This document shows positions 1 to 8,279 of a stretch of 64,000 bases of DNA, piece by piece. This DNA comes from Chryseobacterium sp. Leaf180. GTDB taxonomy: Bacteria; Bacteroidota; Bacteroidia; Flavobacteriales; Weeksellaceae. The notes under the pieces were generated by a model. That model had not been told where the DNA came from, did no database searches, and saw nothing but the letters and a program-made list of their open reading frames with translations. The stretch covers positions 1 to 64,000 of the forward strand of contig NZ_LMPJ01000008.1 of NCBI RefSeq assembly GCF_001424585.1. The letters run 5' to 3'. The translations under genes and the position numbers were made by a program. Each line of letters starts with the position of its first letter. The first letter of the stretch is position 1.

Positions 1-118
1 CCTAAACTACCAAATGTTTTTCTGAAAAAATTTCCCTTCATCAATGAAAGCAAATCCATACCCAAAACATCCAATCCCTAAATAAATCCCTCCTGCGCTT
101 CCCGGTTTTGCCGGACTG

Positions 119-150
119 CAAAGATAACAACTTTAACCAACATAATCCAA
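119..150 (-). promoter_or_regulatory. Leftward promoter P2 (TAnnTTTG type)
   Basis: On the minus strand a perfect -7 box TATCTTTG lies at 126-119, and a TTG (-33 element) at 150-148, with a 21-base spacer. The spacer carries GTTAAAG shortly before the -7 box, which the second promoter at 311-342 nearly repeats as CTTAAAG. The strand upstream is very AT-rich. The promoter points out of the window to the left, so its gene is not visible. The architecture is that known for Bacteroidetes housekeeping sigma; the spacing was read directly. Confidence 0.7.
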
Positions 151-310
151 GAAAAAATATATTTATTTTTTCTAAAACCACATCCCTAAAATCTCCACCT
201 CAAAAGTGCTTAATTAAGTGCTTTTCCTAAAATCTAATCAGCTCCCACTATCGGAAACCGCTCCTGCGCTTTTACCTAATCAACAAACTCTCATCCGTTT
301 TTCAGTGCGG

Positions 311-342
311 CAAAAGTAAGAATCTTTAAGCTGCAATTCCAA
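311..342 (-). promoter_or_regulatory. Leftward promoter P1 (TAnnTTTG type)
   Basis: The minus strand shows a -7 box TACTTTTG (318-311) and a TTG (342-340) again 21 bases apart, starting TTGGA like P2. Both promoters are followed by the same 11-mer AAGCGCAGGAG (minus strand; 271-261 and 100-90). A third TTTGG element at 14-10 suggests one more promoter whose -7 box would lie beyond the left edge. Tandem promoters of this kind are typical of rRNA operons or other strongly expressed genes; that identity is inference only. Confidence 0.65.
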
Positions 343-452
343 CTTATCTACAATGTTTTTTTAATCCCAGACCTAAACACCTGACTTCCCGAAACAAAAA
401 TTTATATTTCTAAACAAAATCTCTTCTCAACGCAGATTGCCCGATTTACGAA

Positions 453-558
453 GAGCCCCGCAGCCCCGATTGAAGCGACATCCTTTTGGCGAGGCGGCGA
501 AGCGAAGCGAAGCCGACAAAGCCAAAAGATACAGCGCAAAGCGGGAAGTGTCTGCCCG
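453..558 (-). repeat. Structured intergenic repeat element downstream of upp
   Basis: This is a G/C-rich block in an AT-rich intergenic region, just after the upp stop codon. Outer segments contain GATTGAAGCGACATCC and AGATACAGCG...GCGGGA. Between them TTTTGGC (484-490) pairs with GCCAAAA (521-527), enclosing a GAAGC-rich centre that can pair further. I recall elements with the same outer segments and a variable hairpin between genes in many Flavobacteriia, but this is from memory and not checked. It may act as the upp 3' end or a transcription terminator, or be a dispersed RNA/DNA repeat. There is no coding potential. Confidence 0.5.
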
Positions 559-574
559 AAAGAAAAAATAATTT

Positions 575-1225
575 TTAACGCTGAAGTTTCTGCCCGAAAC
601 TGAGATCGCCGGCATCACCCAAACCGGGCGTGATATAACCTTTATCTGTGAGATTTTTATCGATGACACCAGCCCAGATCTTTGCCTGCGGAAATTCTGA
701 TTTGATTGTATTTATACCTTCTTCTGATGCGACAGCAACAACGATATGAAGCTGAGATGGCGTACCGTTGGTAAGCAGATCTTTTATTGCCTCGATAAGT
801 GAAGCGCCGGTCGCGAGCATAGGATCTGCTACGATGAGCGGACGGTTTTCGATATCCGGGCATGTAAGATAATCCTGTTTTATAGAAAAATAATCGTTGG
901 CATCGTGCTTCCGGTAAGCCGCAACAAAACCTGCATCTGCTTTATCAAAATAATTAAGCAATCCCTGAAAAAGCGGAACTCCTGCACGTAGAATCGTTGT
1001 GATAACCGGCTGTACAGCAATTTCTACAGATGTAATTTTATCTAAAGGCGTCTGAATGTTTATTTCCCGCGTTTCCAATTCTTTGCTGATTTCATATGCT
1101 GCAATCTCTCCTATCCGCTCCATATTCCGGCGAAACCTCATTCTGTCTTTCTGAACTTCGACATCGCGAAGCTCGTTTATCCATGCATTAACCAATGAAA
1201 AATGTTTTGAAAACTCGATTACCAT
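575..1225 (-). CDS. upp: Uracil phosphoribosyltransferase
   Basis: A 216-residue cytoplasmic enzyme that makes UMP from uracil and PRPP in pyrimidine salvage. The PRPP-binding loop VADPMLATGAS is at residues 132-142 and the C-terminal uracil-binding stretch GYITPGLGDAGD at 196-207. The length fits the family (about 208-218). ATG start; no Shine-Dalgarno, as usual in this phylum. It is followed by der upstream on the same strand with a 76-base gap, so the two may be co-transcribed, and by the structured repeat at 453-558 downstream. Nothing odd in the protein. Assignment is secure. Confidence 0.96.
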   Translation of the reverse strand: MVIEFSKHFSLVNAWINELRDVEVQKDRMRFRRNMERIGEIAAYEISKELETREINIQTPLDKITSVEIAVQPVITTILRAGVPLFQGLLNYFDKADAGFVAAYRKHDANDYFSIKQDYLTCPDIENRPLIVADPMLATGASLIEAIKDLLTNGTPSQLHIVVAVASEEGINTIKSEFPQAKIWAGVIDKNLTDKGYITPGLGDAGDLSFGQKLQR

Positions 1226-1301
1226 AATTTCAGTTTAAGTATCAAATTTAAAAATTCTAAAGCAAAAAAAATCCCCACAGATTAATCTGCGGGGAAATAT
1301 T

Positions 1302-2612
1302 TTATTTCTGTCTGAAATAGACTTCAATAGGAACGCCCGTAAAGCCAAACTGCTTTCTGAGCTGATTTTCTGTAAACCTTTTGTACGGCTCTTTCACATA
1401 CTGCGGCAGGTTGCAGAAAAATACAAACTGCGGTGACGGCGTAGGAAGCTGTACACAATATTTAATTTTAATATACTTCCCTTTATTTGCCGGCGGTGGC
1501 GTTGACTCAAAAATCGGAAGCATAATTTCGTTCAGTTTTGAAGTTTTGATCTTCATCTTGCGGGCTTCATAAACTTCCATCGCCACTTCTACAGTTCTTA
1601 GAATTCTCTGCTTTGTTAATGCGGAAACGAAAAGAATAGGAATATCGCTGAACTGTCCGATACGGTCTTTGATCGACTGTTCAAAATCGCGAACGGTATT
1701 GGTCTGTTTATTCTCCACCAAATCCCATTTGTTGACTACGATTACGATTCCTTTTCGGTTTTTCTGTGCTAGACCAAAAATATTCATATCCTGAGATTCC
1801 CAGCCGAGTGTCGCATCAACCATAATAATTACGACGTCAGAATATTCTATCGAACGGATGGAACGCATTACCGAATAAAACTCAAGATCTTCATTCACTT
1901 TAGCTTTCCTGCGCATTCCTGCGGTATCGACAAGAACAAATTCGTGTCCGAATTTATTATAAAGTGTTTGAATACTGTCCCGCGTAGTTCCTGCAACATC
2001 GGTTACAATATTTCTCTCACTGTCCAGCAACGCATTGGTCATTGTAGATTTACCTACATTCGGACGGCCGGCGATGGTGATTTTTGGTAAACCTTCAAAC
2101 GGATCCTGATAATCCTTTGTCGGAAAATCTTTTACAACATCATCCAGAATTTCTCCTGTACCCGAACCCGTTGCCGAAGAAATGGTGTAATATTTATCAA
2201 TTCCGAGCTGATAAAACTCAGTGGCATCAATTTCTTCTTTCGAAGAATCTACTTTATTTATAACATAATATACTTTTTTGTTTGAGCGACGCAGCAATTC
2301 GTTGATCTCATAATCAGTATCTGTAAGGCCTTCTTCCACGTTCAGCATGAAGATAATCGAAGTAGCTTCGTCTACTGCCAGCTGTACCTGTTTCGAAATT
2401 TCTTCCTGAAAAACATCTTCACTGTTTACTTCATAACCTCCAGTGTCGATTACGGTAAACTCTACTCCATTCCAGTCAGATTTTCCGTAATGACGGTCTC
2501 TGGTAACACCTGCCGTAGAATCTACGATGGCTTCTCTACGCTCTAAAAGTCGGTTAAAAAGTGTGGATTTTCCTACGTTGGGACGCCCAACGATGGCAAC
2601 AATATTTGACAT
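1302..2612 (-). CDS. der: Ribosome biogenesis GTPase Der (EngA)
   Basis: A double-GTPase needed for 50S subunit maturation. It has 436 residues with two G domains in tandem: G1 motifs GRPNVGKST at 9-17 and again at 182-190, G3 DTGG at 56-59 and DTAG at 229-232, G4 NKVD at 119-122 and NKWD at 294-297. A KH-like C-terminal domain (about 350-436) binds rRNA. The duplicated G domain is diagnostic. It lies upstream of upp on the same strand. The start ATG is the first possible and places G1 at the usual distance from the N terminus. Confidence 0.97.
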   Translation of the reverse strand: MSNIVAIVGRPNVGKSTLFNRLLERREAIVDSTAGVTRDRHYGKSDWNGVEFTVIDTGGYEVNSEDVFQEEISKQVQLAVDEATSIIFMLNVEEGLTDTDYEINELLRRSNKKVYYVINKVDSSKEEIDATEFYQLGIDKYYTISSATGSGTGEILDDVVKDFPTKDYQDPFEGLPKITIAGRPNVGKSTMTNALLDSERNIVTDVAGTTRDSIQTLYNKFGHEFVLVDTAGMRRKAKVNEDLEFYSVMRSIRSIEYSDVVIIMVDATLGWESQDMNIFGLAQKNRKGIVIVVNKWDLVENKQTNTVRDFEQSIKDRIGQFSDIPILFVSALTKQRILRTVEVAMEVYEARKMKIKTSKLNEIMLPIFESTPPPANKGKYIKIKYCVQLPTPSPQFVFFCNLPQYVKEPYKRFTENQLRKQFGFTGVPIEVYFRQK

Positions 2613-2825
2613 TAAAAAAATGTTTAATAACCCTAAAGCTTATACTCAGGATCAGATTATCAATGGGTTACTCGATCGATTCAAGCCCAATTTTTTTGCA
2701 AAGATAGACTTTTATTTCAAAAATCAATTTTAAGCAAAATATAGCACATGCGAGCAGCTGGCTTTTAAGCTAATGTAAATATCAGGCATTTATTTTGATT
2801 CAGATAAAATCTTAAAAAACATGCT

Positions 2826-3296
2826 ATGAAAAAACTTTTGATTGTCGTACTGGTTGCATTTGTAATCATCCAGTTTTTCCCGATCGATAAAACCAATCCG
2901 CCAGTGAACGCGGGAATGGATTTTTTAAAAATTAAAACGATCGAACCTTCCACTGCAAAACTTATCCGAAATTCCTGCTACGACTGCCACAGCAACGAAA
3001 CGCGGTATCCGTGGTACGCAAGTCTGGCTCCAAGCTCGTGGATTATCAAAAATCATATTGAAGAAGCCCGAAAAGAATTAAATTTCTCGACATTCGCAAC
3101 GTACGAGCCTTCCAGACAAATCAAAAAAATGGAAGAGGCATCAGAAATGATAGAAAAGAAAGAAATGCCATTAGAATCGTATTTTATTGGTCATCAGGAT
3201 GCAAAACTTACCGATGCGCAACGTAAAGAACTGGTTGATTTTTTCAGGAAAGAAATTCAGGACACAAAGATTAAAAATTGGCAAAGCGCGCGCTGA
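2826..3296 (+). CDS. Haem-binding domain protein (periplasmic, one CxxCH)
   Basis: A 156-residue protein with an N-terminal hydrophobic helix (about 3-19) that is either an uncleaved anchor or a signal peptide. It has one c-type haem motif CYDCH at residues 51-55, followed by N-E-T-R-Y-P-W-Y, the hallmark of the Bacteroidetes 'haem-binding domain' family. Haem would be attached in the periplasm by the Ccm system. The partner and reaction are unknown. It starts 214 bases after the divergent der start and ends 43 bases before the DUF4290 gene. Confidence 0.85.
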   Translation: MKKLLIVVLVAFVIIQFFPIDKTNPPVNAGMDFLKIKTIEPSTAKLIRNSCYDCHSNETRYPWYASLAPSSWIIKNHIEEARKELNFSTFATYEPSRQIKKMEEASEMIEKKEMPLESYFIGHQDAKLTDAQRKELVDFFRKEIQDTKIKNWQSAR

Positions 3297-3325
3297 GAGA
3301 TATAAAAAAGTAGTCGATTAATCAT

Positions 3326-3333
3326 TATATTTG
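3326..3333 (+). promoter_or_regulatory. -7 box for DUF4290-murA, probably leaderless
   Basis: TATATTTG ends six bases before the ATG at 3340. Bacteroidetes transcripts start several bases after this box, so the mRNA would begin at or next to the start codon. No clear -33 TTG is seen at the usual distance. Confidence 0.5.
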
Positions 3334-3339
3334 CAGTCT

Positions 3340-4005
3340 ATGGAATACAATACCCAAAAAAACCAGCTGAATATGCCTGAATACGGCAGAATAATACAGA
3401 TGCTGGTAGAGCGATGCAAAGAACTGCCGACTAAAGAAGAACGCAATGAAATGGCCGCTGCAATCATTGATTTTATGGGTCAGAGAAACCCATCGCTGAG
3501 AGACGAAGAAAATTACAAGCATAAACTTTGGGATCATTTATATATACTGTCCGGTTACGATCTGGATGTAGATTCCGCCTATCCATTCCCAACTGAGGAG
3601 GAATTGAGCGAGAAGCCAAACCGTATGGAATACCCGAAACTTCAGGGCGATTTTAAATTTTACGGAAAAAGTATTCTTCAGTTAATAGAAAAAGCAATAG
3701 AACTCGAGCCAGGCGACGAAAAAGAAGCACTGATCGAGGTAATTGCCAATAATATGAAGAAATCTTATAATGTATATAATAAGGAACATGTAAGCGATGA
3801 TGTGATTTTCAGACATCTTAAAGAACTTTCAGAAAACCGTCTTGATCTGACCGGTATTGAGTCTTTGGATAAAAGTAAGATCTACTACGCAAGTACCAAC
3901 CGCAACAATACACACAAAAGTACCGGCGGAAGAAATCAATCGGGCACAAGCAATAACAATTTAAACAAAAGAAGATTCAACAGCAACAATAAGAACAGAC
4001 GATGA
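3340..4005 (+). CDS. DUF4290 domain-containing protein
   Basis: A 221-residue protein of unknown function, Bacteroidetes-specific and typically found directly upstream of murA, as here. No signal peptide or membrane segment, so cytoplasmic. The first ~180 residues are the acidic, helical DUF4290 core; the last ~35 are low-complexity and rich in Asn, Ser, Arg and Lys, suggesting a disordered, perhaps nucleic-acid-binding tail. The ATG at 3340 is chosen over a TTG nine bases upstream, which lies inside the -7 box. The stop overlaps the murA start (ATGA), so translation is probably coupled. A link to cell-wall synthesis is inferred from position only. Confidence 0.88.
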   Translation: MEYNTQKNQLNMPEYGRIIQMLVERCKELPTKEERNEMAAAIIDFMGQRNPSLRDEENYKHKLWDHLYILSGYDLDVDSAYPFPTEEELSEKPNRMEYPKLQGDFKFYGKSILQLIEKAIELEPGDEKEALIEVIANNMKKSYNVYNKEHVSDDVIFRHLKELSENRLDLTGIESLDKSKIYYASTNRNNTHKSTGGRNQSGTSNNNLNKRRFNSNNKNRR

Positions 4006-5309
4006 GCGGAACATTTCAGATACGAGGAGGAAAAAGACTGCATGGCGAAATAACGCCGCAGGGTGCCAAAAATGAAGCGCTGCAGATTCTGTGCGCTGTA
4101 CTTTTGACTGATGAAGAAGTGAGAATAAAGAATATTCCGGATATTCATGATGTAAACAGGCTGATAGAAATTCTTGGTGATTTTGGCGTAAAAGTGACCA
4201 AAAACGCGCACGGAGATTTTACTTTTATAGCAGACACTGTCAATTTTGATTACATAAAATCTGAAGAATTTAAACGTGACGGTGCCAAACTGCGCGGCTC
4301 AATCATGTTACTTGGCCCAATGCTCGCAAGATATGGTGAGGCGTATATGCCAACTCCTGGTGGTGACAAAATCGGCAGACGACGTCTGGATACGCATTTT
4401 CAGGGATTGGTAGAACTTGGCGCAGAATTTCATTACGATGAAGACGAATATTTTTATTCTTTAAAAGCTAAAGAACTTAACGGAAAATTTATTCTTCTCG
4501 AGGAAGCTTCTGTCACCGGAACGGCTAATATTGTGATGGCAGCTGTTTTAGCAAAAGGTAAAACACAGATTTATAACGCCGCATGCGAACCTTATCTTCA
4601 GCAGCTTTGCAAAATGCTCAACAGAATGGGCGCAAAAATCGAAGGCATAGGTTCAAATCTTTTAAAAATTGAAGGCGTAAGTCATCTCGGAGGTACAGAA
4701 CATACGATGCTTCCCGATATGGTGGAAATCGGCTCGTGGATTGGTCTCGCGGCGATGACGAAGTCTGAAATCACCATCAAAAACGTCAACTGGAACGAGC
4801 TTGGCGTGATCCCAAATACGTTCAGAAAAATAGGTATTGAGCTTGAGCAAAGCGGTGACGATATTTACATTCCGTCTCAGGAACATTATAAAATTCAGAA
4901 ATTTATTGACGGCAGCATTCTTACCGTTTCAGATGCACCCTGGCCAGGATTTACGCCGGATTTACTTTCAATCATTTTAGTTGTGGCAACTCAGGCGAAA
5001 GGAAGTCTTTTGATTCACCAGAAAATGTTTGAATCGAGATTGTTTTTCGTTGATAAATTAATTGATATGGGCGCGCAGATTATTTTATGCGATCCGCACC
5101 GTGCGACCGTTATTGGATTAAATCAGGAAACACCTCTTCGCGGAACAACAATGGTTTCGCCAGACATCCGTGCAGGAAACGCACTTTTAATAGCAGCACT
5201 TTCTGCAGAAGGGAAATCAATTATCCACAACATAGAGCAGATCGACCGCGGATACGAAAATATTGACGGAAGACTGAAAGCCATCGGTGCCGATATCGAA
5301 AGAATTTAA
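4002..5309 (+). CDS. murA: UDP-N-acetylglucosamine 1-carboxyvinyltransferase, Asp active-site form
   Basis: First committed step of peptidoglycan synthesis: transfer of enolpyruvate from PEP to UDP-GlcNAc. 435 residues, two-domain EPSP-synthase-like fold; KNEALQILCA at 23-32 is the family's N-terminal substrate loop. The catalytic loop reads GGDKIGRRRLD (120-130), so Asp122 (codon GAC at 4365-4367) occupies the place of the Cys115 that fosfomycin alkylates in E. coli (GGCAIG). Asp-type MurA enzymes are known to be active and fosfomycin-insensitive in mycobacteria, chlamydiae and Borrelia. It overlaps DUF4290 by four bases and ends in a bidirectional hairpin terminator. Confidence 0.96.
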   Translation: MSGTFQIRGGKRLHGEITPQGAKNEALQILCAVLLTDEEVRIKNIPDIHDVNRLIEILGDFGVKVTKNAHGDFTFIADTVNFDYIKSEEFKRDGAKLRGSIMLLGPMLARYGEAYMPTPGGDKIGRRRLDTHFQGLVELGAEFHYDEDEYFYSLKAKELNGKFILLEEASVTGTANIVMAAVLAKGKTQIYNAACEPYLQQLCKMLNRMGAKIEGIGSNLLKIEGVSHLGGTEHTMLPDMVEIGSWIGLAAMTKSEITIKNVNWNELGVIPNTFRKIGIELEQSGDDIYIPSQEHYKIQKFIDGSILTVSDAPWPGFTPDLLSIILVVATQAKGSLLIHQKMFESRLFFVDKLIDMGAQIILCDPHRATVIGLNQETPLRGTTMVSPDIRAGNALLIAALSAEGKSIIHNIEQIDRGYENIDGRLKAIGADIERI

Positions 5310-5330
5310 ACTGAAACATTTTAAATAAAA

Positions 5331-5358
5331 AAAACGTGCAGAGAAATCCGCACGTTTT
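5331..5358. terminator. Bidirectional terminator between murA and the YiiX-like gene
   Basis: A perfect 9-bp stem, AAAACGTGC with GCACGTTTT, and a 10-base loop. A/T runs on both sides let it work for both convergent units. It ends one base before the stop codon of the minus-strand gene. Confidence 0.85.
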
Positions 5359-6012
5359 TTATTTGATCTCGCCAATTCTCTCCAGTTTATCGGATGCTGC
5401 CAAACCGTTTGGATTACAGCCCAGCTCGCCTTCCGGAACTTTGAGATTTTTTTTACTGTAAAAATTTTGCCAGTATGCGTTGGTTTTTCCGGTTTTAGGA
5501 TCGATGAAAGTCATTGGTTCCAGTTTAAAAATATGATTTTCTCTAAATGATCTCTCAATAAAATCTGAGCAGTAATAGCTGTTTTCATTTAAGATATAAT
5601 CGAAATTATAAGGTTTCCCCAGAAGCGAATTGGCTTTTGAAATTGCTTCAGGAATACTTTTCTGATATTCCGGTTTCAGCCGATATGCAAAAACTTTCTG
5701 ACCTTCAGCTTTCTGATCTTTTTTAAAATCTTTCAAAGTCTGCTTTTGCGAACCACCATTTGGCGCAGCATGAAGCACAAAAACGCCGCTGTTATTTCTT
5801 TCTACAATTCCGATGTGATCGAATGAAGCATTTTGCTGTGTCTGCGTGACACTGTTGATCGCGCCCGAAAGTCCGGTATTTTTTGCTGTTACAAACAGAA
5901 AATCACCATTTTTTAAAACTGAAGAAACAGACGTTTTGCAGCTTAAGACTAATAATAAAACAAAAAATCCGAAGAAAAAACGGACGAGATTATTTTTTGA
6001 AATTTTTCTCAT
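5359..6012 (-). CDS. YiiX/YebB-like NlpC/P60 cysteine hydrolase, lipoprotein
   Basis: A 217-residue putative envelope hydrolase of the permuted papain-like (YiiX/YebB) type. The N terminus is a lipoprotein signal (hydrophobic run, then VLSC lipobox, Cys25). The fold's features are F-D-H-I-G-I-V around residues 67-73, supplying the His, and Y-Y-C-S-D-F near 150, supplying the nucleophilic Cys. Related enzymes cut amide bonds in peptidoglycan or lipids; the substrate here is unknown. The ATG at 6012 is preferred to a TTG nine bases further upstream. It overlaps the DUF1801 gene by 23 bases on the same strand, so they form one operon. Confidence 0.8.
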   Translation of the reverse strand: MRKISKNNLVRFFFGFFVLLLVLSCKTSVSSVLKNGDFLFVTAKNTGLSGAINSVTQTQQNASFDHIGIVERNNSGVFVLHAAPNGGSQKQTLKDFKKDQKAEGQKVFAYRLKPEYQKSIPEAISKANSLLGKPYNFDYILNENSYYCSDFIERSFRENHIFKLEPMTFIDPKTGKTNAYWQNFYSKKNLKVPEGELGCNPNGLAASDKLERIGEIK

Positions 6013-6445
6013 AAACGGCAATCCATTCTTCAGCGGACATTTTTTTACTTAATTCGGCGATCAGTTCAAAAGGAATATCATCCGGTTTTTTGAATCGGAT
6101 GCATGATTTTCCCATATCCAGTTTTTTCTTTGAATGTTTCGGAAATTCTTCTACAAACCAGTTTAAAAGTTCGGGTTTCGCATAAATCCCCATATGATAA
6201 AGCGCGATAAAGTTTTTCTGTGACGCCATAGCGAGAAAAGGCAGCGGAGAACCTGGCGTACAGTGATAACCGGCCGGATAAATTTCCAAAGGAACGACCC
6301 AGTTAATCATTCCGCCAGACATCGAAACTTCAAAATTCTGGGGAATATTTTTGTTTAAGGTTTCAAAAAGCTTTTGAAAAGCTTTTTGACGATCTTCAGG
6401 AATCTGCTTTAGGTATTCGTCAAAAGACGGTGCGGTAATCTGCAT
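5990..6445 (-). CDS. DUF1801 domain-containing protein
   Basis: A 151-residue soluble protein of the DUF1801 (YdhG-like) family, with the typical features G-M-I-N-W-V-V-P-L, Y-P-A-G-Y-H and F-I-A-L-Y-H in the first half and G-K-S-C-I-R-F in the C-terminal part. Function is unknown; the family is related to iron-chaperone-like folds, but no activity can be claimed. First gene of a two-gene unit with the YiiX-like lipoprotein. The start ATG is the only good one. Confidence 0.85.
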   Translation of the reverse strand: MQITAPSFDEYLKQIPEDRQKAFQKLFETLNKNIPQNFEVSMSGGMINWVVPLEIYPAGYHCTPGSPLPFLAMASQKNFIALYHMGIYAKPELLNWFVEEFPKHSKKKLDMGKSCIRFKKPDDIPFELIAELSKKMSAEEWIAVYEKNFKK

Positions 6446-6536
6446 GATTTTTTATTTCAAAAATAGTAAAAAGAAAAGATTGAAGGCTAAAAATACTTTC
6501 CGTGGCAATGTGACAGACCGCTCGCAAATAATTTCT

Positions 6537-6544
6537 TATTTTTG
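6537..6544 (+). promoter_or_regulatory. -7 box for the aminotransferase gene
   Basis: TATTTTTG ends 19 bases before the ATG at 6564, giving a leader of about a dozen bases. It sits in the divergent gap with the DUF1801 gene. Confidence 0.5.
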
Positions 6545-6563
6545 CATGCAAATATTGTAATCA

Positions 6564-7769
6564 ATGCCAAATATCTCAAACAGAGCCCAGCATATGCCGG
6601 CTTCACCCGTACGGAAGCTTGTTCCTTTTGCCCTGAAAGCGAAACAAAGAGGAACCAAAGTATATCACCTGAATATCGGCCAGCCCGACATCGAAACTCC
6701 GGAAACGGCTCTTACCGCTTTGAAGAATATTGACCTTAAAGTGCTTGAATACGCGCTTTCTGAAGGAAATATTGAATACAGACAGGCTCTTACCGATTAC
6801 TATCATTCACTGGATTTTACCGACATCACGCCAGATAATTTTATTGTGACCAATGGCGGATCAGAAGCTTTGAATTTTGCGATTTCTACGCTTTGTGATG
6901 ATGGTGACGAAGTGATTATTCCGGAGCCTTACTACGCCAATTACAACGGTTTTACCAATACGTTTAATGTAAATGTTGTGGCAATTCCATCAACCATTGA
7001 TACCGGTTTTGCATTACCTCCGATCGCTGATTTTGAGAAAAAAATTACAGCACGCACAAGAGCAATTGTAATCTGTAATCCTGGAAATCCTACTGGTTAT
7101 CTGTATACAAGAGAAGAACTGCAGCAGCTGACTGATCTTGCATTGAAGTATGATATCGTTGTGATTTCTGATGAAGTGTACCGCGAATATGTATACGACG
7201 GAAAACAGCAAATCTCAATGCTTGCATTCCCTGAATTGAGTGAAAACTGCATCATCATTGATTCTGAATCTAAAAGATATTCTATGTGTGGCGTAAGAAT
7301 CGGCTGTCTTCTTACAAGATCAAAAAAAATACGTGATGCGGCAATGCTTTTTGCTCAGGCAAGATTAAGTCCGGTACTTTTAGGCCAGATTGCGGCGACT
7401 GCGGCACACCAAAATGACGGCGCTTACATCCGATCGGTTCGCGAAGAATATACGCACAGAAGAAATGTTTTGGTGGATTTATTAAATGAAATTCCGGGTG
7501 TGATTTGTCCGAAACCTAAAGGTGCATTTTACTGTGTGGCGGAACTTCCTGTAGATGATACCGAAAAATTTGCACAATGGCTGCTTGAAAAATTTACTTT
7601 TAGAAACGAAACGATTATGGTGGCTCCGGCCGGCGGTTTCTACAGCGATCCTGAACTCGGAAAAAAACAAGTAAGAATCGCTTATGTTTTAAAAGAACAG
7701 GATTTGAGAAGAAGTGTCGAAATCTTAAAAGCTGCCCTTTCTCAGTACAAACTTGAATTTACCATTTAA
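6564..7769 (+). CDS. Pyridoxal-phosphate aminotransferase, class I/II
   Basis: A 401-residue fold-type I PLP enzyme. Visible motifs are NPGNPTG at 172-178, ISDEVY at 201-206 (the Asp binds the pyridine nitrogen) and SESKRYSMCGVRIG with the Schiff-base Lys237. It resembles aspartate/aromatic aminotransferases of the AspC-like group, but the amino-acid substrate cannot be read from the sequence. Cytoplasmic. Alone behind its own promoter, followed after 11 bases by a lipoprotein gene and then murB, so the three may form one transcript. Confidence 0.92.
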   Translation: MPNISNRAQHMPASPVRKLVPFALKAKQRGTKVYHLNIGQPDIETPETALTALKNIDLKVLEYALSEGNIEYRQALTDYYHSLDFTDITPDNFIVTNGGSEALNFAISTLCDDGDEVIIPEPYYANYNGFTNTFNVNVVAIPSTIDTGFALPPIADFEKKITARTRAIVICNPGNPTGYLYTREELQQLTDLALKYDIVVISDEVYREYVYDGKQQISMLAFPELSENCIIIDSESKRYSMCGVRIGCLLTRSKKIRDAAMLFAQARLSPVLLGQIAATAAHQNDGAYIRSVREEYTHRRNVLVDLLNEIPGVICPKPKGAFYCVAELPVDDTEKFAQWLLEKFTFRNETIMVAPAGGFYSDPELGKKQVRIAYVLKEQDLRRSVEILKAALSQYKLEFTI

Positions 7770-7780
7770 AATATTTAACA

Positions 7781-8266
7781 ATGAAATCAGCAGTAAGAAA
7801 TAACATGGCGAAAATTTTCGGTGCAGTATTTTTACTGCTGGTTTTCTTTTCCTGTATGCAGAAAAATACTACTTCTGTCACAAAAAATTCTGGCGAAGAA
7901 ATCCTTTCTCTCACTTATTCGAATGTTGGCGGAATGCAGGGTTCGTACCGCACTTTTACCGCAACAAAAGATTCGATAAAGTTTGAAAACGGACAGTCGG
8001 TAAATAATATTCACAAAGAATGGCGCGCAAAAATGTCTCCTGAAAACTGGAAAAAACTCACCTCGACGCTGGATGTGAAAACGTTAAGCAAAATCACCAG
8101 TTCGCCAAGTATGCAGCCTGTAGACGGGATCGACGAAACTTTCAAAGTGAATACAACAAGAAAAACGCAGGTTTTTGTCAATTCCTACAACGACAAAATT
8201 AATTACAGTCAGCTTCAAAACCTGAAAACGAAGTTTGAAAAAATGCTTCCGAAAGAATATAAATAA
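7781..8266 (+). CDS. Hypothetical lipoprotein
   Basis: A 161-residue protein with a lipoprotein signal (hydrophobic helix and F-F-S-C lipobox near residue 25; an internal ATG at residue 9 is an alternative start). The mature part is basic with no motif I recognise. It lies 11 bases after the aminotransferase and 13 before murB, so probably co-transcribed. An envelope location is predicted; function unknown. Confidence 0.7.
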   Translation: MKSAVRNNMAKIFGAVFLLLVFFSCMQKNTTSVTKNSGEEILSLTYSNVGGMQGSYRTFTATKDSIKFENGQSVNNIHKEWRAKMSPENWKKLTSTLDVKTLSKITSSPSMQPVDGIDETFKVNTTRKTQVFVNSYNDKINYSQLQNLKTKFEKMLPKEYK

Positions 8267-8279
8267 CGTTCTGCATCAC

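Larger units (their letters stand above)
1..574. other. Gene-free region with tandem promoters and an intergenic repeat
   Basis: No open reading frame in this stretch looks like a gene; the one short open frame overlaps upp and has no recognisable product. What it holds is two, probably three, leftward promoters (1-342) with a shared 11-mer after each, a short direct repeat (AAGTGCTTAATTAAGTGCTT near 206), and a structured G/C-rich repeat at 453-558 behind upp. Confidence 0.6.

Noticed and set aside
427-669. Small minus-strand frame across the upp end
   Set aside because: It overlaps the upp coding region and the structured repeat and has no recognisable product or start signal.
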